A DNA stretch of 64,000 nt from Paenibacillus pinistramenti (GTDB taxonomy: Bacteria; Bacillota; Bacilli; Paenibacillales; Paenibacillaceae), in NCBI RefSeq assembly GCF_005869875.1, contig NZ_VAWG01000016.1, positions 1 through 64,000 on the forward strand, in the 5' to 3' direction. Made by a program: the position numbers and the translations under genes. This document shows positions 1 to 8,176 of the stretch, in pieces; the first letter of the stretch is position 1, and the number at the start of each line of letters is the position of its first letter. The notes beneath the pieces are model-generated. The model saw nothing but the letters and a program-made list of their open reading frames with translations, was not told the DNA's origin and searched no databases.

Positions 1-243
1 GGCCCCGCAGCCGGGCGGCAAGCGGCCCGCCGGCGGCGCCGCAAGCGCAGCAAGGCCGGCCGCCTCGGCCGCCTCGGCCGGCGCGGCAGACGCGGCTGGA
101 GCAGCCAAAGCGGCCGCAGCCGTCTGAGAAGCAGACGGACAGCCGGCCGGCTGCTGGCCGTGAGATCCAAGCGCCGCCGCCTGAAGAAGCCGTCTCCCGG
201 AAGGAAAAGGGCGGCGCCCGCCCCTGCAAGACGGGCCGGTTAA
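1..243 (+). CDS. 3' end of an Arg/Lys-rich protein (partial)
   Basis: The first frame is open from the window edge to a TAA at 241-243. It encodes about 80 residues dominated by Arg, Lys, Gly and Ala, with short GRLGR/RRGRRG-type runs and a basic tail ending APARRAG. Third codon positions are strongly GC-rich in this frame, which favours it, but frame 3 is also open to a TGA at 258-260, so the frame is not certain. The start lies outside the window. No enzyme motif is visible. A very basic low-complexity protein beside glycan genes could be a spore-surface or nucleic-acid-binding protein, but this is inference only. Confidence 0.35.
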   Translation, partial: GPAAGRQAARRRRRKRSKAGRLGRLGRRGRRGWSSQSGRSRLRSRRTAGRLLAVRSKRRRLKKPSPGRKRAAPAPARRAG

Positions 244-253
244 TCCGGCCCGT
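231..253 (+). terminator. Perfect 9-bp hairpin around the stop codon
   Basis: ACGGGCCGG and CCGGCCCGT form a perfect 9-bp stem around a 5-nt loop that contains the TAA of the preceding frame. No T-run follows, so it is a weak or factor-assisted terminator at best. It may instead stabilise the upstream 3' end. Confidence 0.4.
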
Positions 254-279
254 CAATTGAGAAGCAAAGGAGTCAGTCT

Positions 280-1371
280 ATGAAAATCATGACCATTCTC
301 GGCACCCGTCCCGAAATTATCCGGCTCAGCCTGATCATCCCGCTCCTCGACCGGTTAGCCGGCAAACATGTACTGGTTCATACGGGGCAGAATTTTACGG
401 CCTCGCTCAGCGATATTTTCTTCTCCGAGCTTGGCCTCCGCCGTCCGGACTACATCCTCCAGGACCGCCAGGCCTCGCTTGGAGAACAGCTGGCCGCCAT
501 GTTCGCCGGCATCGAGCGGATCTTCCTTCAGGAGCAGCCCGATAAGGTGCTGCTGCTGGGCGATACCAACAGCGCCCTCTGCGCCATTCTCGCCGAACGG
601 ATGGGAATTCCGGTTATCCATATGGAGGCGGGAAACCGCTGCTTTGACCTGCGGGTGCCGGAGGAGAAGAACCGGAAGGTAATCGACGCCATCTCGACCA
701 TTAATATGCCGTATACCGGGCAGAGCAGGCAGCATCTGCTGCGCGAGGGGATTCCCGCCTCCAGGATCGTCCTGACCGGCAATCCTATTTACGAAGTGAT
801 GCAGCACTATGACCCGCAAATCCAGCAGAGCCAAATCCTGACTAAGCTTGGCCTTTCTCCAGCTGATTATTTCCTTGTCACCACCCACCGGGCCGAGAAC
901 GTAGACCATGCCGGACACCTCCGCGAAATTATGGAGGGGCTTAACCGGGTCGCCGAACAATATCAGCTCCGGCTGATCTGCAGCCTCCATCCCCGCACTC
1001 GTTCCAGGCTCGGTCCGGCTTACCTGCAGCAGATGCACCCTCTGGTGGAATTTCATGAACCCTTCGGCTTCTTTGATTTCGTGAAGCTGGAGCGCCATGC
1101 CAAATGTGTCTTGACGGACAGCGGTACTGTCCAGGAGGAGTGCTGCATTATGCGCGTGCCTACGGTGACGCTGCGGGAGACCACGGAGCGTCCCGAGACG
1201 GTGGACTGCGGCAGCAATATCGTGACAGGCCTGGACGCCAAATCTATTGCGGACGCTGTACGCGTCATGACGGAATGTGATACCGGATGGGAAATCCCGG
1301 AGGGTTACCTCAGCGGGCATGTGGCTCAGAAGGTGGTCAAATTTTTGCTTGGAGGGAGAAAGCATGTTTAA
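280..1371 (+). CDS. Non-hydrolysing UDP-HexNAc 2-epimerase (WecB/CapG/WbvD-like)
   Basis: This 363-residue protein has the family hallmarks in order: GTRPEII at the N terminus, HTGQN, GDTNS, HMEAGNR, VPEEKNR, THRAENVD, LHPRT, DSGTVQEE and ETTERPE near the C terminus. It interconverts the C2 configuration of UDP-GlcNAc or of a UDP-2-acetamido-2,6-dideoxyhexose in the cytoplasm. An AAAGGAG site precedes the ATG at 280. The next gene overlaps its 3' end by 8 bp. Because a CapE/WbjB-type dehydratase and an RmlD-type reductase follow directly, the likelier role is the last step of UDP-L-FucNAc or UDP-L-QuiNAc synthesis rather than plain UDP-ManNAc formation. The exact substrate cannot be read from sequence. 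Confidence 0.93.
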   Translation: MKIMTILGTRPEIIRLSLIIPLLDRLAGKHVLVHTGQNFTASLSDIFFSELGLRRPDYILQDRQASLGEQLAAMFAGIERIFLQEQPDKVLLLGDTNSALCAILAERMGIPVIHMEAGNRCFDLRVPEEKNRKVIDAISTINMPYTGQSRQHLLREGIPASRIVLTGNPIYEVMQHYDPQIQQSQILTKLGLSPADYFLVTTHRAENVDHAGHLREIMEGLNRVAEQYQLRLICSLHPRTRSRLGPAYLQQMHPLVEFHEPFGFFDFVKLERHAKCVLTDSGTVQEECCIMRVPTVTLRETTERPETVDCGSNIVTGLDAKSIADAVRVMTECDTGWEIPEGYLSGHVAQKVVKFLLGGRKHV

Positions 1372-2350
1372 TAATCAAGTCATCCTGATCACAGGCGGCA
1401 CCGGCTCCTGGGGTCATGAACTGGTGAAGCAGCTGCTGCCGCAGAATCCGAAGGAGATCATCATCTACTCCCGCAACGAGTCCTCGCAAGTGGCCATGAG
1501 CCGGATTTTTGAGGATGACCGCCTTACTTTTAAAATCGGAGACATCCGCGACAAGGAAGCGTTAACCGCCGCTTGCCGGAACGTGGACTACGTGTATCAT
1601 CTGGCAGCGCTCAAGCATGTGCCGATCTGCGAGGATCAGCCTTATGAGGCTTTAAAGACCAATGTGGTCGGGACACAGAATGTGATTGAAGCCAGCATCG
1701 AGAACAAAGTGAAGAAAGTGGTCTACATTTCTACGGATAAAGCTGCCAACCCTTCGAACTTTTACGGAATGACGAAGGCTATTGGCGAAAAATTAATCCT
1801 TTATGCCAATCTGCTGCCCTCCAGCACCCGATTTGTCTGTGTGCGCGGCGGGAACGTCCTGGGGACGAACGGGAGCGTCGTTCATTTGTTTATGGATCAG
1901 ATCAGGGATAAAGGCCAGGTACGGATAACGGATATGCAGATGACGAGATTTTTCCTGACGCTTCCCGATGCAATTTCGCTGCTCTTTAAGGCTTCGGCTG
2001 CAAGCATGGGCGGGGAGACCTTTGTCATGATGATGCCGACCTGCAAGATTGTCGATCTGGCGGAGGTTCTTATAGAGGCTTCTGGCCGGAGTGATGTGGA
2101 GGTTGTTGAAACCGGCATCCGGCCGGGAGAGAAAATTCATGAGATCCTGATCAGCGATTATGAAAGCCAGTCCACCGTTGTGTATGACGAAGAGTATTTG
2201 GTCATCCTGCCCACTCTGTCTATTCCCGGCTTGAAAGAGCATTACCGGAATTACCCCAAACTGACGGCCAGCAGCTTCAGCTCTGACAAGAATTTGATGA
2301 ATAAGGCAGAGATCCGGAAAATCCTCGAGCGCGGAGGTTTTCTCCCATGA
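1364..2350 (+). CDS. UDP-GlcNAc 4,6-dehydratase/5-epimerase, CapE/WbjB-like
   Basis: The 328-residue SDR-fold protein begins MFNNQVILITGGTGSWG, a Rossmann GxxGxxG motif, and carries ISTDKA and NFYGMTKAIGE, the YxxxK catalytic motif, characteristic of the polysaccharide-biosynthesis CapE/FlaA1 group. Its family removes water across C4-C6 of UDP-GlcNAc and epimerises C5, opening the route to L-configured 2,6-dideoxy amino sugars. The ATG at 1364 is chosen because GGAGGGAG at 1351-1358 sits just upstream; the longer frame from 1277 lies inside the preceding gene. Its stop overlaps the next ATG (ATGA at 2347). Confidence 0.9.
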   Translation: MFNNQVILITGGTGSWGHELVKQLLPQNPKEIIIYSRNESSQVAMSRIFEDDRLTFKIGDIRDKEALTAACRNVDYVYHLAALKHVPICEDQPYEALKTNVVGTQNVIEASIENKVKKVVYISTDKAANPSNFYGMTKAIGEKLILYANLLPSSTRFVCVRGGNVLGTNGSVVHLFMDQIRDKGQVRITDMQMTRFFLTLPDAISLLFKASAASMGGETFVMMMPTCKIVDLAEVLIEASGRSDVEVVETGIRPGEKIHEILISDYESQSTVVYDEEYLVILPTLSIPGLKEHYRNYPKLTASSFSSDKNLMNKAEIRKILERGGFLP

Positions 2351-3186
2351 AGCTTCTGATCTTAGGCGGGAACGGAATGGCCGGGCATATGCTGGTTCAA
2401 TATTTCAAGACCCGGCAGGCCCGCGAGGTTTTGTACACGACAAGAGATGCCCGGGACAAGGAAGGGATACTCGCCGATTTTCATCAGCCGGGCACGGTGG
2501 AACAATTGATCGGGCAGGTCCGCCCGGATGTCATAATTAATGCGGTCGGAATTCTGAATCAGTATGCGGAGCAGGATGCCGCGGGCGCTTATGAAATAAA
2601 CGGCTTCCTCCCCCACAAAATCCGGCTGGCCGCGGATGCGGTGCAGGCCCGGCTGATTCATATCAGCACGGATTGTGTTTTTCTGGGGAGCCGCGGCGGT
2701 TATACAGAGAACGACCTTCCGGACGGCACCTCGTATTACGCAGTGACCAAAGCGCTCGGCGAGATTAAGCAGGGGCCTCATTTAACGATCCGCACCTCCA
2801 TCATAGGGCCGGAAATCCGCGAGAACGGCATCGGGCTGCTGAGCTGGTTCTTGAAGCAAAAATCCGGCGTACCCGGCTATACCCGGGTATTCTGGAACGG
2901 CGTGACGACGCTTCAGCTGGCCAAAGCAATCGACGGGCTGCTGGATAAACCCCTGCACGGTTTGATGCACCTCGCCCATCCGGAGAGGATCAGCAAATAT
3001 GAGCTGCTGCAGCTGTTCAGGGACATTTGGGAGCGCAACGATATTCAGATCATCCCCACAGATACCCCCGAGCTGGACAGGACGCTTGTCTCCACAAGGC
3101 CGGAGGCGGAGGTCATTCTTCCAGACTTTCCAGACTATACCGCGATGCTCAGGGAACTGCATGACTGGATGAAAGGTTATGAGTAA
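2347..3186 (+). CDS. RmlD-like SDR sugar-nucleotide reductase
   Basis: The 279-residue protein starts MKLLILGGNGMAGHM and contains ISTDCVF and SYYAVTKALGE, the T/YxxxK catalytic pair of dTDP-4-dehydrorhamnose reductase (RmlD)-type SDRs. It lacks the C-terminal cupin domain of CapF/WbjC, so it matches the WbvR type that reduces the 4-keto-L-sugar made by the preceding CapE-like enzyme to UDP-L-RhaNAc. With the first gene acting as 2-epimerase, UDP-L-QuiNAc is the predicted end product. It overlaps both neighbours (ATGA upstream, 8 bp downstream), indicating translational coupling. The substrate assignment is inferred from gene order. Confidence 0.85.
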   Translation: MKLLILGGNGMAGHMLVQYFKTRQAREVLYTTRDARDKEGILADFHQPGTVEQLIGQVRPDVIINAVGILNQYAEQDAAGAYEINGFLPHKIRLAADAVQARLIHISTDCVFLGSRGGYTENDLPDGTSYYAVTKALGEIKQGPHLTIRTSIIGPEIRENGIGLLSWFLKQKSGVPGYTRVFWNGVTTLQLAKAIDGLLDKPLHGLMHLAHPERISKYELLQLFRDIWERNDIQIIPTDTPELDRTLVSTRPEAEVILPDFPDYTAMLRELHDWMKGYE

Positions 3187-4165
3187 AGGAATCCTCCTGA
3201 TCACTGGAGCCGGCGGCTTCACCGGTATTCATGCCTGCAGGCATTTCGCAGGACAGGGATATACGGTGATCGGAGCTGTCCGGCGCATGGACACGTTAAT
3301 AAGGGTGCCGAATGTCGATTACTTTGTTTGCGATATGAGTGATGAGCAGGCTGTATGGAGCTTGGTGGACAGCACCGCTCCCGATTACGTCCTGCATCTG
3401 GCCGGGAATAATTCGGTCCCCGAATCCTGGGAGCATCCGTTCCGATATATGAAAAGCAATCTCTTCTCCGCCTTGACGCTGCTTGAAGCGCTGCGCGGCC
3501 GGAGCGCGAAGCTTCTAATCGTCAACTCCAGACTCGGCTCGCTCCTCTCTCCGCATTCTTCCCCTAATCATCCTTACGGACTCAGCAAATCGTTAAGTGC
3601 AGCAGCGTCATTAGGCTGGGCCGGATTATTCAATCAGCCTGTTGTGCTTGCCGAGCCGGGCAACCTGATCGGCCCCGGTCCTTCTACCGGATTCTGCTCG
3701 CTGCTGGCCCGCCATATCGTCGCCCTTGAGCAGCAGCAGGCCCCAGGGGAGTTCCGGCTGTCCTCAGGCCTGGAACGCCGGGATTTCCTCGATGTCCGGG
3801 ATGCCGTCAAGGCCTACGAGCTTCTGCTGATGAACGGGGAACAAGGCGGGGTATACCCGGTATGCTCCGGGATTGAGCGCACTCTGCAGGAGACTGCCGA
3901 TGAATACCAGACGATGACGGCAGTTCCCCTAAAGCTGGGGAGCGGGAACGGGCCAACGCCGGCCCATTCCCTAACTAATTTTCCAAGCCATTCTCCAAGC
4001 AATTTCCCGAAAAATTCTCCGGCCGAGACCCCGCTCCTCCAGCCTGCGGAATTATTCCGGATGGGCTGGACCCCGGCGGTGCCCTGGAGGCAGTCCCTCC
4101 TGGATACGCTCGGCTATTACCGGGGAGGGGGCCGTTTGATTATTGAACAGCAACCAGACACCTGA
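3179..4165 (+). CDS. SDR epimerase/reductase, GDP-6-deoxymannose reductase (Rmd)-like
   Basis: The 328-residue protein opens with LLITGAGGFTGIHACRHF, a Rossmann motif, and has YGLSK (YxxxK), LIGPGPSTGF and RRDFLDVRDAVKAYELL, which resemble Rmd-type NDP-4-keto-6-deoxyhexose reductases. The usual SSxxVYG segment is replaced by VNSRLGSLL, so substrate and activity are uncertain. Residues about 260-282 form a Ser/Pro/Asn-rich insert with repeated SNFP-like units, unusual for the family. It overlaps the preceding gene by 8 bp and ends 17 bp before the GalE-like gene. Confidence 0.75.
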   Translation: MSKGILLITGAGGFTGIHACRHFAGQGYTVIGAVRRMDTLIRVPNVDYFVCDMSDEQAVWSLVDSTAPDYVLHLAGNNSVPESWEHPFRYMKSNLFSALTLLEALRGRSAKLLIVNSRLGSLLSPHSSPNHPYGLSKSLSAAASLGWAGLFNQPVVLAEPGNLIGPGPSTGFCSLLARHIVALEQQQAPGEFRLSSGLERRDFLDVRDAVKAYELLLMNGEQGGVYPVCSGIERTLQETADEYQTMTAVPLKLGSGNGPTPAHSLTNFPSHSPSNFPKNSPAETPLLQPAELFRMGWTPAVPWRQSLLDTLGYYRGGGRLIIEQQPDT

Positions 4166-4182
4166 CAGTAGGGGATGATGAG

Positions 4183-5118
4183 ATGAAGGTGTTATGTACA
4201 GGAGGCTGCGGATTCATAGGTTCACATATTACCGATCTGCTCATTGCAACGGGATACGAGGTGGTCGTCATTGACAATCTGTCTGCCGGGCACAGGTCGA
4301 ACCTGAATCCTCAGGCCAAATTATACGAGGCCGACATTACGTCGGCTGCAGCGGTGGCAGAAGTCTTTGAACGGGAGCAGCCGGAAGTGGTGATTCACCA
4401 TGCAGCCCAGGTGGATGTCGGCTCCTCCATGAACGATCCTTATCATGATGCTCTGACCAATATTATTGGCAGTGTTAATCTGCTGCAAAGCTCCGTGCAA
4501 AACGGGGTCCGAAAAATCATCTATGCCTCGTCCTGCGCCGTATACGGACTGATGAAGGACGAACCGATCAGCGAAGCCGCCCCGGTCCAGCCCTTGTCCT
4601 TCTATGGCCTCTCCAAATTCATCCCGGAGCAGTATATTCAAATGTACCACCGGCAATACGGACTTGGCTTTACGATCCTGAGATACGCCAACGTCTATGG
4701 ACCGAGACAGTCCCTGCACGGGGAAGGCGGCGTCATCTCTATTTTTGCCAGAAAAGCCGCTAACGGGGAAGCACCGGTCATCTATGGCGACGGCCATCAA
4801 ACCCGCGACTTCGTCTTTGTCAAAGATGTGGCCCGGGCGAATCTTCTGTCCATCGAACGTGGAGATCAGGAGGTGCTTAACATCGGGACAAACGTCAAGA
4901 CCAGCTTGAATGACCTGGCGGGGCTGATCTCGGCCCAATCTCCCGGACTGAAGCCTCCTTTATATTTGGAAGCAAAGGCAGGGGACATCCGCTTCAGCCG
5001 GCTTGACGCGTCAAAGGCCGGACGGCTTCTGGGGTGGAGCCCGCTGTATGACCTGCGCACAGGTCTTGGGGAGACCCTCGAATTCTATGGACTTTTACAA
5101 GAAAAAGGGGACTGCTAG
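4183..5118 (+). CDS. GalE-like NAD-dependent epimerase/dehydratase
   Basis: This 311-residue extended SDR starts MKVLCTGGCGFIGSH, then has YASSCAVYG, SFYGLSK (catalytic YxxxK), LRYANVYGPRQ and GDGHQTRDFVFVKDVA. These features are typical of UDP-glucose/UDP-GlcNAc 4-epimerases and related dehydratases. It probably supplies a galacto-configured UDP-sugar for the glycan encoded around it. The ATG at 4183 follows the previous stop by 17 bp, with a GGGGATGATGAG sequence as ribosome site. A 94-bp gap separates it from rfbF. Confidence 0.85.
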   Translation: MKVLCTGGCGFIGSHITDLLIATGYEVVVIDNLSAGHRSNLNPQAKLYEADITSAAAVAEVFEREQPEVVIHHAAQVDVGSSMNDPYHDALTNIIGSVNLLQSSVQNGVRKIIYASSCAVYGLMKDEPISEAAPVQPLSFYGLSKFIPEQYIQMYHRQYGLGFTILRYANVYGPRQSLHGEGGVISIFARKAANGEAPVIYGDGHQTRDFVFVKDVARANLLSIERGDQEVLNIGTNVKTSLNDLAGLISAQSPGLKPPLYLEAKAGDIRFSRLDASKAGRLLGWSPLYDLRTGLGETLEFYGLLQEKGDC

Positions 5119-5212
5119 CAGGCTCCATAAGTAGCTGTACCTGTCAATCCATGCTCCGCCACATATACTATTATGAAGTATTTTCTAATTCATCATAGGA
5201 AGGAGCATATGC

Positions 5213-5983
5213 ATGAAGGTAGTTATTCTTGCAGGCGGATACGGCACGAGATTAAGCGAAGAAACCCGCGATAAACCGAAGCCTATGGTCCGCATAGGAG
5301 AAGCGCCGATTCTTTGGCATATTATGAAAATATACAGCCAATACGGATTTAATGAGTTTGTCTTTTGCCTGGGATACAAATCCGAGGTGATTAAGGAATT
5401 TTTCGCTGATTATGCGCTCAGTAAGTCGGACGTCACCTATGATTTCACGAACGGGGCCGTGCAGTTTCATTCAAGCCGGACCGAGCCGTGGAAGGTGACT
5501 TTGGTCGACACCGGGGAAGGGTCCATGACAGGTGGAAGGGTGAAGCGGATTCAGCCTTTTATCGGGGATGAGCCGTTTATGCTGACTTACGGGGACGGGC
5601 TGAGCGATGTAAATATCCCGGATCTGCTAAAATTCCACCAAAGCCACGGCAGAACCGCTACCTTGAGCGCAGTCCAGCCGTCCGGGAGATTCGGGGCACT
5701 GGACCTCGGAGCGAATGACCGGGTAGAGAAATTTAATGAGAAGCTCAAGGGCGACGGCAAATGGGTCAACGGAGGATTTTTTGTCCTGAATCCAGAGGTT
5801 TTTGACCTGCTGGAGGGAGACAGCACGATCTTTGAGCAGGAGCCGTTGTCCTCGCTTGCCAGCGCAGGCCAGCTGTACGCTTACCGGCATTCCGGATTCT
5901 GGTATGCGATGGATACGCTGCGGGATAAGGAGTATCTGGAGAGTCTGTGGCGGTCAGGCCAGGCCCCGTGGAAGTTATGGTAA
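5213..5983 (+). CDS. rfbF: Glucose-1-phosphate cytidylyltransferase
   Basis: The 256-residue protein begins MKVVILAGGYGTRLSEET, the nucleotidyltransferase signature, followed by KPKPMVRIG, LTYGDGLSDV (metal-binding DG), VNGGFFV and FWYAMDTLRDK, all diagnostic of RfbF. It makes CDP-glucose from CTP and glucose-1-phosphate. Its normal partner, CDP-glucose 4,6-dehydratase (RfbG), is not next door but lies at 23331-24449 on the other strand, beyond the restriction island. GGAAGGAG precedes the ATG. The 94-bp upstream gap is AT-rich and may hold its own promoter. Confidence 0.95.
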   Translation: MKVVILAGGYGTRLSEETRDKPKPMVRIGEAPILWHIMKIYSQYGFNEFVFCLGYKSEVIKEFFADYALSKSDVTYDFTNGAVQFHSSRTEPWKVTLVDTGEGSMTGGRVKRIQPFIGDEPFMLTYGDGLSDVNIPDLLKFHQSHGRTATLSAVQPSGRFGALDLGANDRVEKFNEKLKGDGKWVNGGFFVLNPEVFDLLEGDSTIFEQEPLSSLASAGQLYAYRHSGFWYAMDTLRDKEYLESLWRSGQAPWKLW

Positions 5984-6009
5984 CGAGGGTACCAGCTGAG
6001 GGAGAGGCA

Positions 6010-7008
6010 GTGGAGGGAGCTTCTCTAAATCCGCTTGTGAGCATCTTAATCCCGACCTATAACCGGCCTGAATATCTGGAGGAGGCGCTGCAGAGCGCCC
6101 TCGCCCAAACCTACGAGAACATCGAAATCCTCATCTGTGATAACAGCGAAGACGGCCGCACGCAGCTGATGGTTGACTACTACCAGACCGTGCTCGGCCC
6201 TTCCAGGATCAAATATATTAAGAACGATACCAATATCGGACCGGCGGCAAACCAGCTCAAATGCTGCACATTAGCCAGCGGGGAGTACATTAACTATCTT
6301 ATGGATGATGACCTGCTTCACCCGGAGAAGATCAAGCGGATGGCGCATTATTTGAACACGAGAAGTGAGGTCAGCCTGGTCACCTCGCGGAAAAAGATTA
6401 TCGACTCGGACGGAAAGCTCGTCCGCCTGTCTCCACGCAAAATCCCTTTTGCCGTCCCTGACGGAGAGGCGGCTTTCATTAAAGGGCAAAGTGCCATAGA
6501 GGCGCTTCTCCAAACGAGACACAATTACATCGGGGAGCCTACGACCGTCCTGTTTCGAAAGAGCTCCCTGCAGGAGCCCTTCGGCAGCTTCTGCGGAAGC
6601 AGGGCGCTGAATAATGTGGATGTCGCGACCTGGCTGTCGCTGTTAGCCAGCGGCGATATGGTGTATATCGGCGAGCCGTTAAGCTCCTTCCGGAAGCACC
6701 CGAACCAGATCTCCAAGAGCACGCTCTCGAAGATGGCCGAACTATGCGACTGGATTGATCACACCGTGCAGGCCAGGAAGAGAGGCCTGTTCCAGGACGA
6801 GGCAAGATGGCGGAAGACGCTGCTTCGCCTCTCCCGCGAAGCGGCCGAGTATTTTCCCAAATGGAACAAGAAGACCAACTACATGTTTAACGAGGAACTG
6901 ATGTCAAGGGCAAAGCTGCTGGCCGGCTTCTGCAGGGAGGAGAAAGAGCTCCAGGAGGCGTTTGACAGTCTGAACCGGCTTCACAGCCGGCGGGTAGGGC
7001 CGAGGTGA
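6010..7008 (+). CDS. Family 2 glycosyltransferase
   Basis: A GT-A fold inverting glycosyltransferase: LVSILIPTYNRPEYL at the N terminus, CDNSEDG, and the metal/nucleotide-sugar motif YLMDDDLLHPEKI. The start is uncertain. GTG at 6010 has a good GAGGGAGAGG site just upstream and gives an N terminus like its paralogue; ATG at 5977 overlaps the rfbF stop. The product is closely related to the minus-strand GT2 at 21987-22760, sharing the IGEPTTVLF/LGEPTTVLF, EPFG and IGP-AN segments. It probably adds one sugar of the surface glycan. It is the last gene of the left operon. Confidence 0.88.
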   Translation: MEGASLNPLVSILIPTYNRPEYLEEALQSALAQTYENIEILICDNSEDGRTQLMVDYYQTVLGPSRIKYIKNDTNIGPAANQLKCCTLASGEYINYLMDDDLLHPEKIKRMAHYLNTRSEVSLVTSRKKIIDSDGKLVRLSPRKIPFAVPDGEAAFIKGQSAIEALLQTRHNYIGEPTTVLFRKSSLQEPFGSFCGSRALNNVDVATWLSLLASGDMVYIGEPLSSFRKHPNQISKSTLSKMAELCDWIDHTVQARKRGLFQDEARWRKTLLRLSREAAEYFPKWNKKTNYMFNEELMSRAKLLAGFCREEKELQEAFDSLNRLHSRRVGPR

Positions 7009-7080
7009 GAGGCGTGATTTGAACACGAACCCGCGTCAGGCAGCTGCGCGTTTTGTGAGGTAATGATATGTGGATTGATG

Positions 7081-7105
7081 AGCCGGCTGGCAGAGCCGGC
7101 TTTCT
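7081..7105 (+). terminator. Possible terminator after the left glycan operon
   Basis: AGCCGGCT occurs twice, 5 nt apart, and pairs as an 8-bp GC-rich stem followed by a short TTCT. The U-tract is poor, so efficiency is doubtful. Confidence 0.45.
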
Positions 7106-7183
7106 GCTGCGATAGGGTTCTGGAAGTGTAATGTAAACTGGTGATAAAATAGCGGGAAAGCTTATGACAAAGGCGGACATCGA

Positions 7184-7372
7184 ATGGAAAAGATCAAGGG
7201 AAAGTTCACTCTCGTCTTGCAAGAGGAAGAGCAGCGTTCTATTCAAGCTGATGTTAAAGCAAATCCTGAACTGAAGGGCATAGTTGGACATAGTAGAAGA
7301 GAATTCAAGTTTGGGAAAGCTATGAGCACATCGGAGCTATTGGAATCCTTATTTCTAGAGGACTTTCGATAA
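7184..7372 (+). CDS. Small hypothetical protein
   Basis: A 62-residue open frame (MEKIKGKFTLVLQEEEQ...) with a weak AAGGCGGA site before the ATG. It is charged and likely helical, with no recognised domain. It lies at the left edge of the AT-rich island and may be a remnant or a small island gene. Confidence 0.4.
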   Translation: MEKIKGKFTLVLQEEEQRSIQADVKANPELKGIVGHSRREFKFGKAMSTSELLESLFLEDFR

Positions 7373-8099
7373 TGACCCGTGTAGTTTTATGGTCTTCGGC
7401 TCGGCAGTAAGATATAAGCTCTCCCGGTTTCATTCACCAATCCCATCCTAGGCAAAGCATACACAGAGGAAAGCGGCACTTATGTTGGACAAGATGTACC
7501 TGCAAGGGATGTCACCTGTATCTGATGAGGGTCTTAAAAAGATAAACCAATTCGAAGCGGAATCGATTGCAGTTGGTTTATTTTTTTGTCGTTTCGTATC
7601 CTTAACGTCATATAGTTCGATACTAAGGAGAAGATTAAAAAGATTTAGAATATTTGATCTTTATCGGAACAATTGGTCTGATAAAAGTGATAGAAAGCTA
7701 CCAGCTCGGCTTGGAACATGGTGGGAAAGAGTGCCTGCAGCGAAGTCATGAGATCACGAATTAAGAACTCACTGTTCTTTGTACGATGTAGAAAGTGTAT
7801 CTGGTCTACTTAGTTGGACAGATAAAAATAAGAGTTTGTAGAATAAACCTATTATGCTAGGAGAGATAAAAATTCAGAGTCGTGTTTGTGCATGAATATG
7901 ATTTCAAGGTATCTGCTCTTGTCCGCTAGCTTCAGCAATTCAAGAGTACAGGCTCCTTTAAGGAAGAGGACAATCGCTCGTCCAAAGAAAATAAACTCAT
8001 TGCTATTCGGTTCAACAAATATCAGATTCACGGAACACAGGTATATATGACACCTGTTCATACCGTCAAGAAGACCTATAAAAATTGTCTGATATTCTC
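7373..8099. other. Gene-poor left flank of the restriction island
   Basis: No convincing gene is seen here. The base composition becomes clearly AT-richer than the glycan operon to the left. A U-tailed hairpin at 7542-7587 runs through the only plus-strand frame of size (7482-7751), arguing against that frame. Around 7870-8102 a plus-strand reading frame looks protein-like but has an in-frame TAG, so it may be gene debris. Confidence 0.5.
7542..7587 (+). terminator. Rho-independent terminator-like hairpin
   Basis: ATAAACCAA (7542-7550) pairs with TTGGTTTAT (7573-7581), and seven T residues follow at 7581-7587. The 22-nt loop is long, but the U-tract is strong. Confidence 0.55.
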
Positions 8100-8128
8100 T
8101 TGACAATCCGAAAGAAGCTATATAGTAA
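8100..8128 (+). promoter_or_regulatory. Probable promoter of the restriction operon
   Basis: A perfect TTGACA at 8100-8105 is followed by TATAGT at 8121-8126 (15-nt spacer) or TAGTAA at 8123-8128 (17-nt spacer). The first gene of the island starts about 50 bp downstream. Confidence 0.55.
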
Positions 8129-8176
8129 AATAGTTCTGTCCTTCAATGAGAATGAGATAGTTAGTAGAAGACTGAT

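Noticed and set aside
7482-7751. 89-residue open frame on the plus strand
   Set aside because: A terminator-like hairpin with a seven-T run (7542-7587) lies inside it, codon usage is unlike neighbours, and no family is recognisable.
7852-8106. 84-residue minus-strand frame and a protein-like plus-strand frame over the same stretch
   Set aside because: The minus frame has no good ribosome site. The plus frame reads plausibly but contains a TAG near its middle and no start, so at most it is gene debris; I could not tell its origin.
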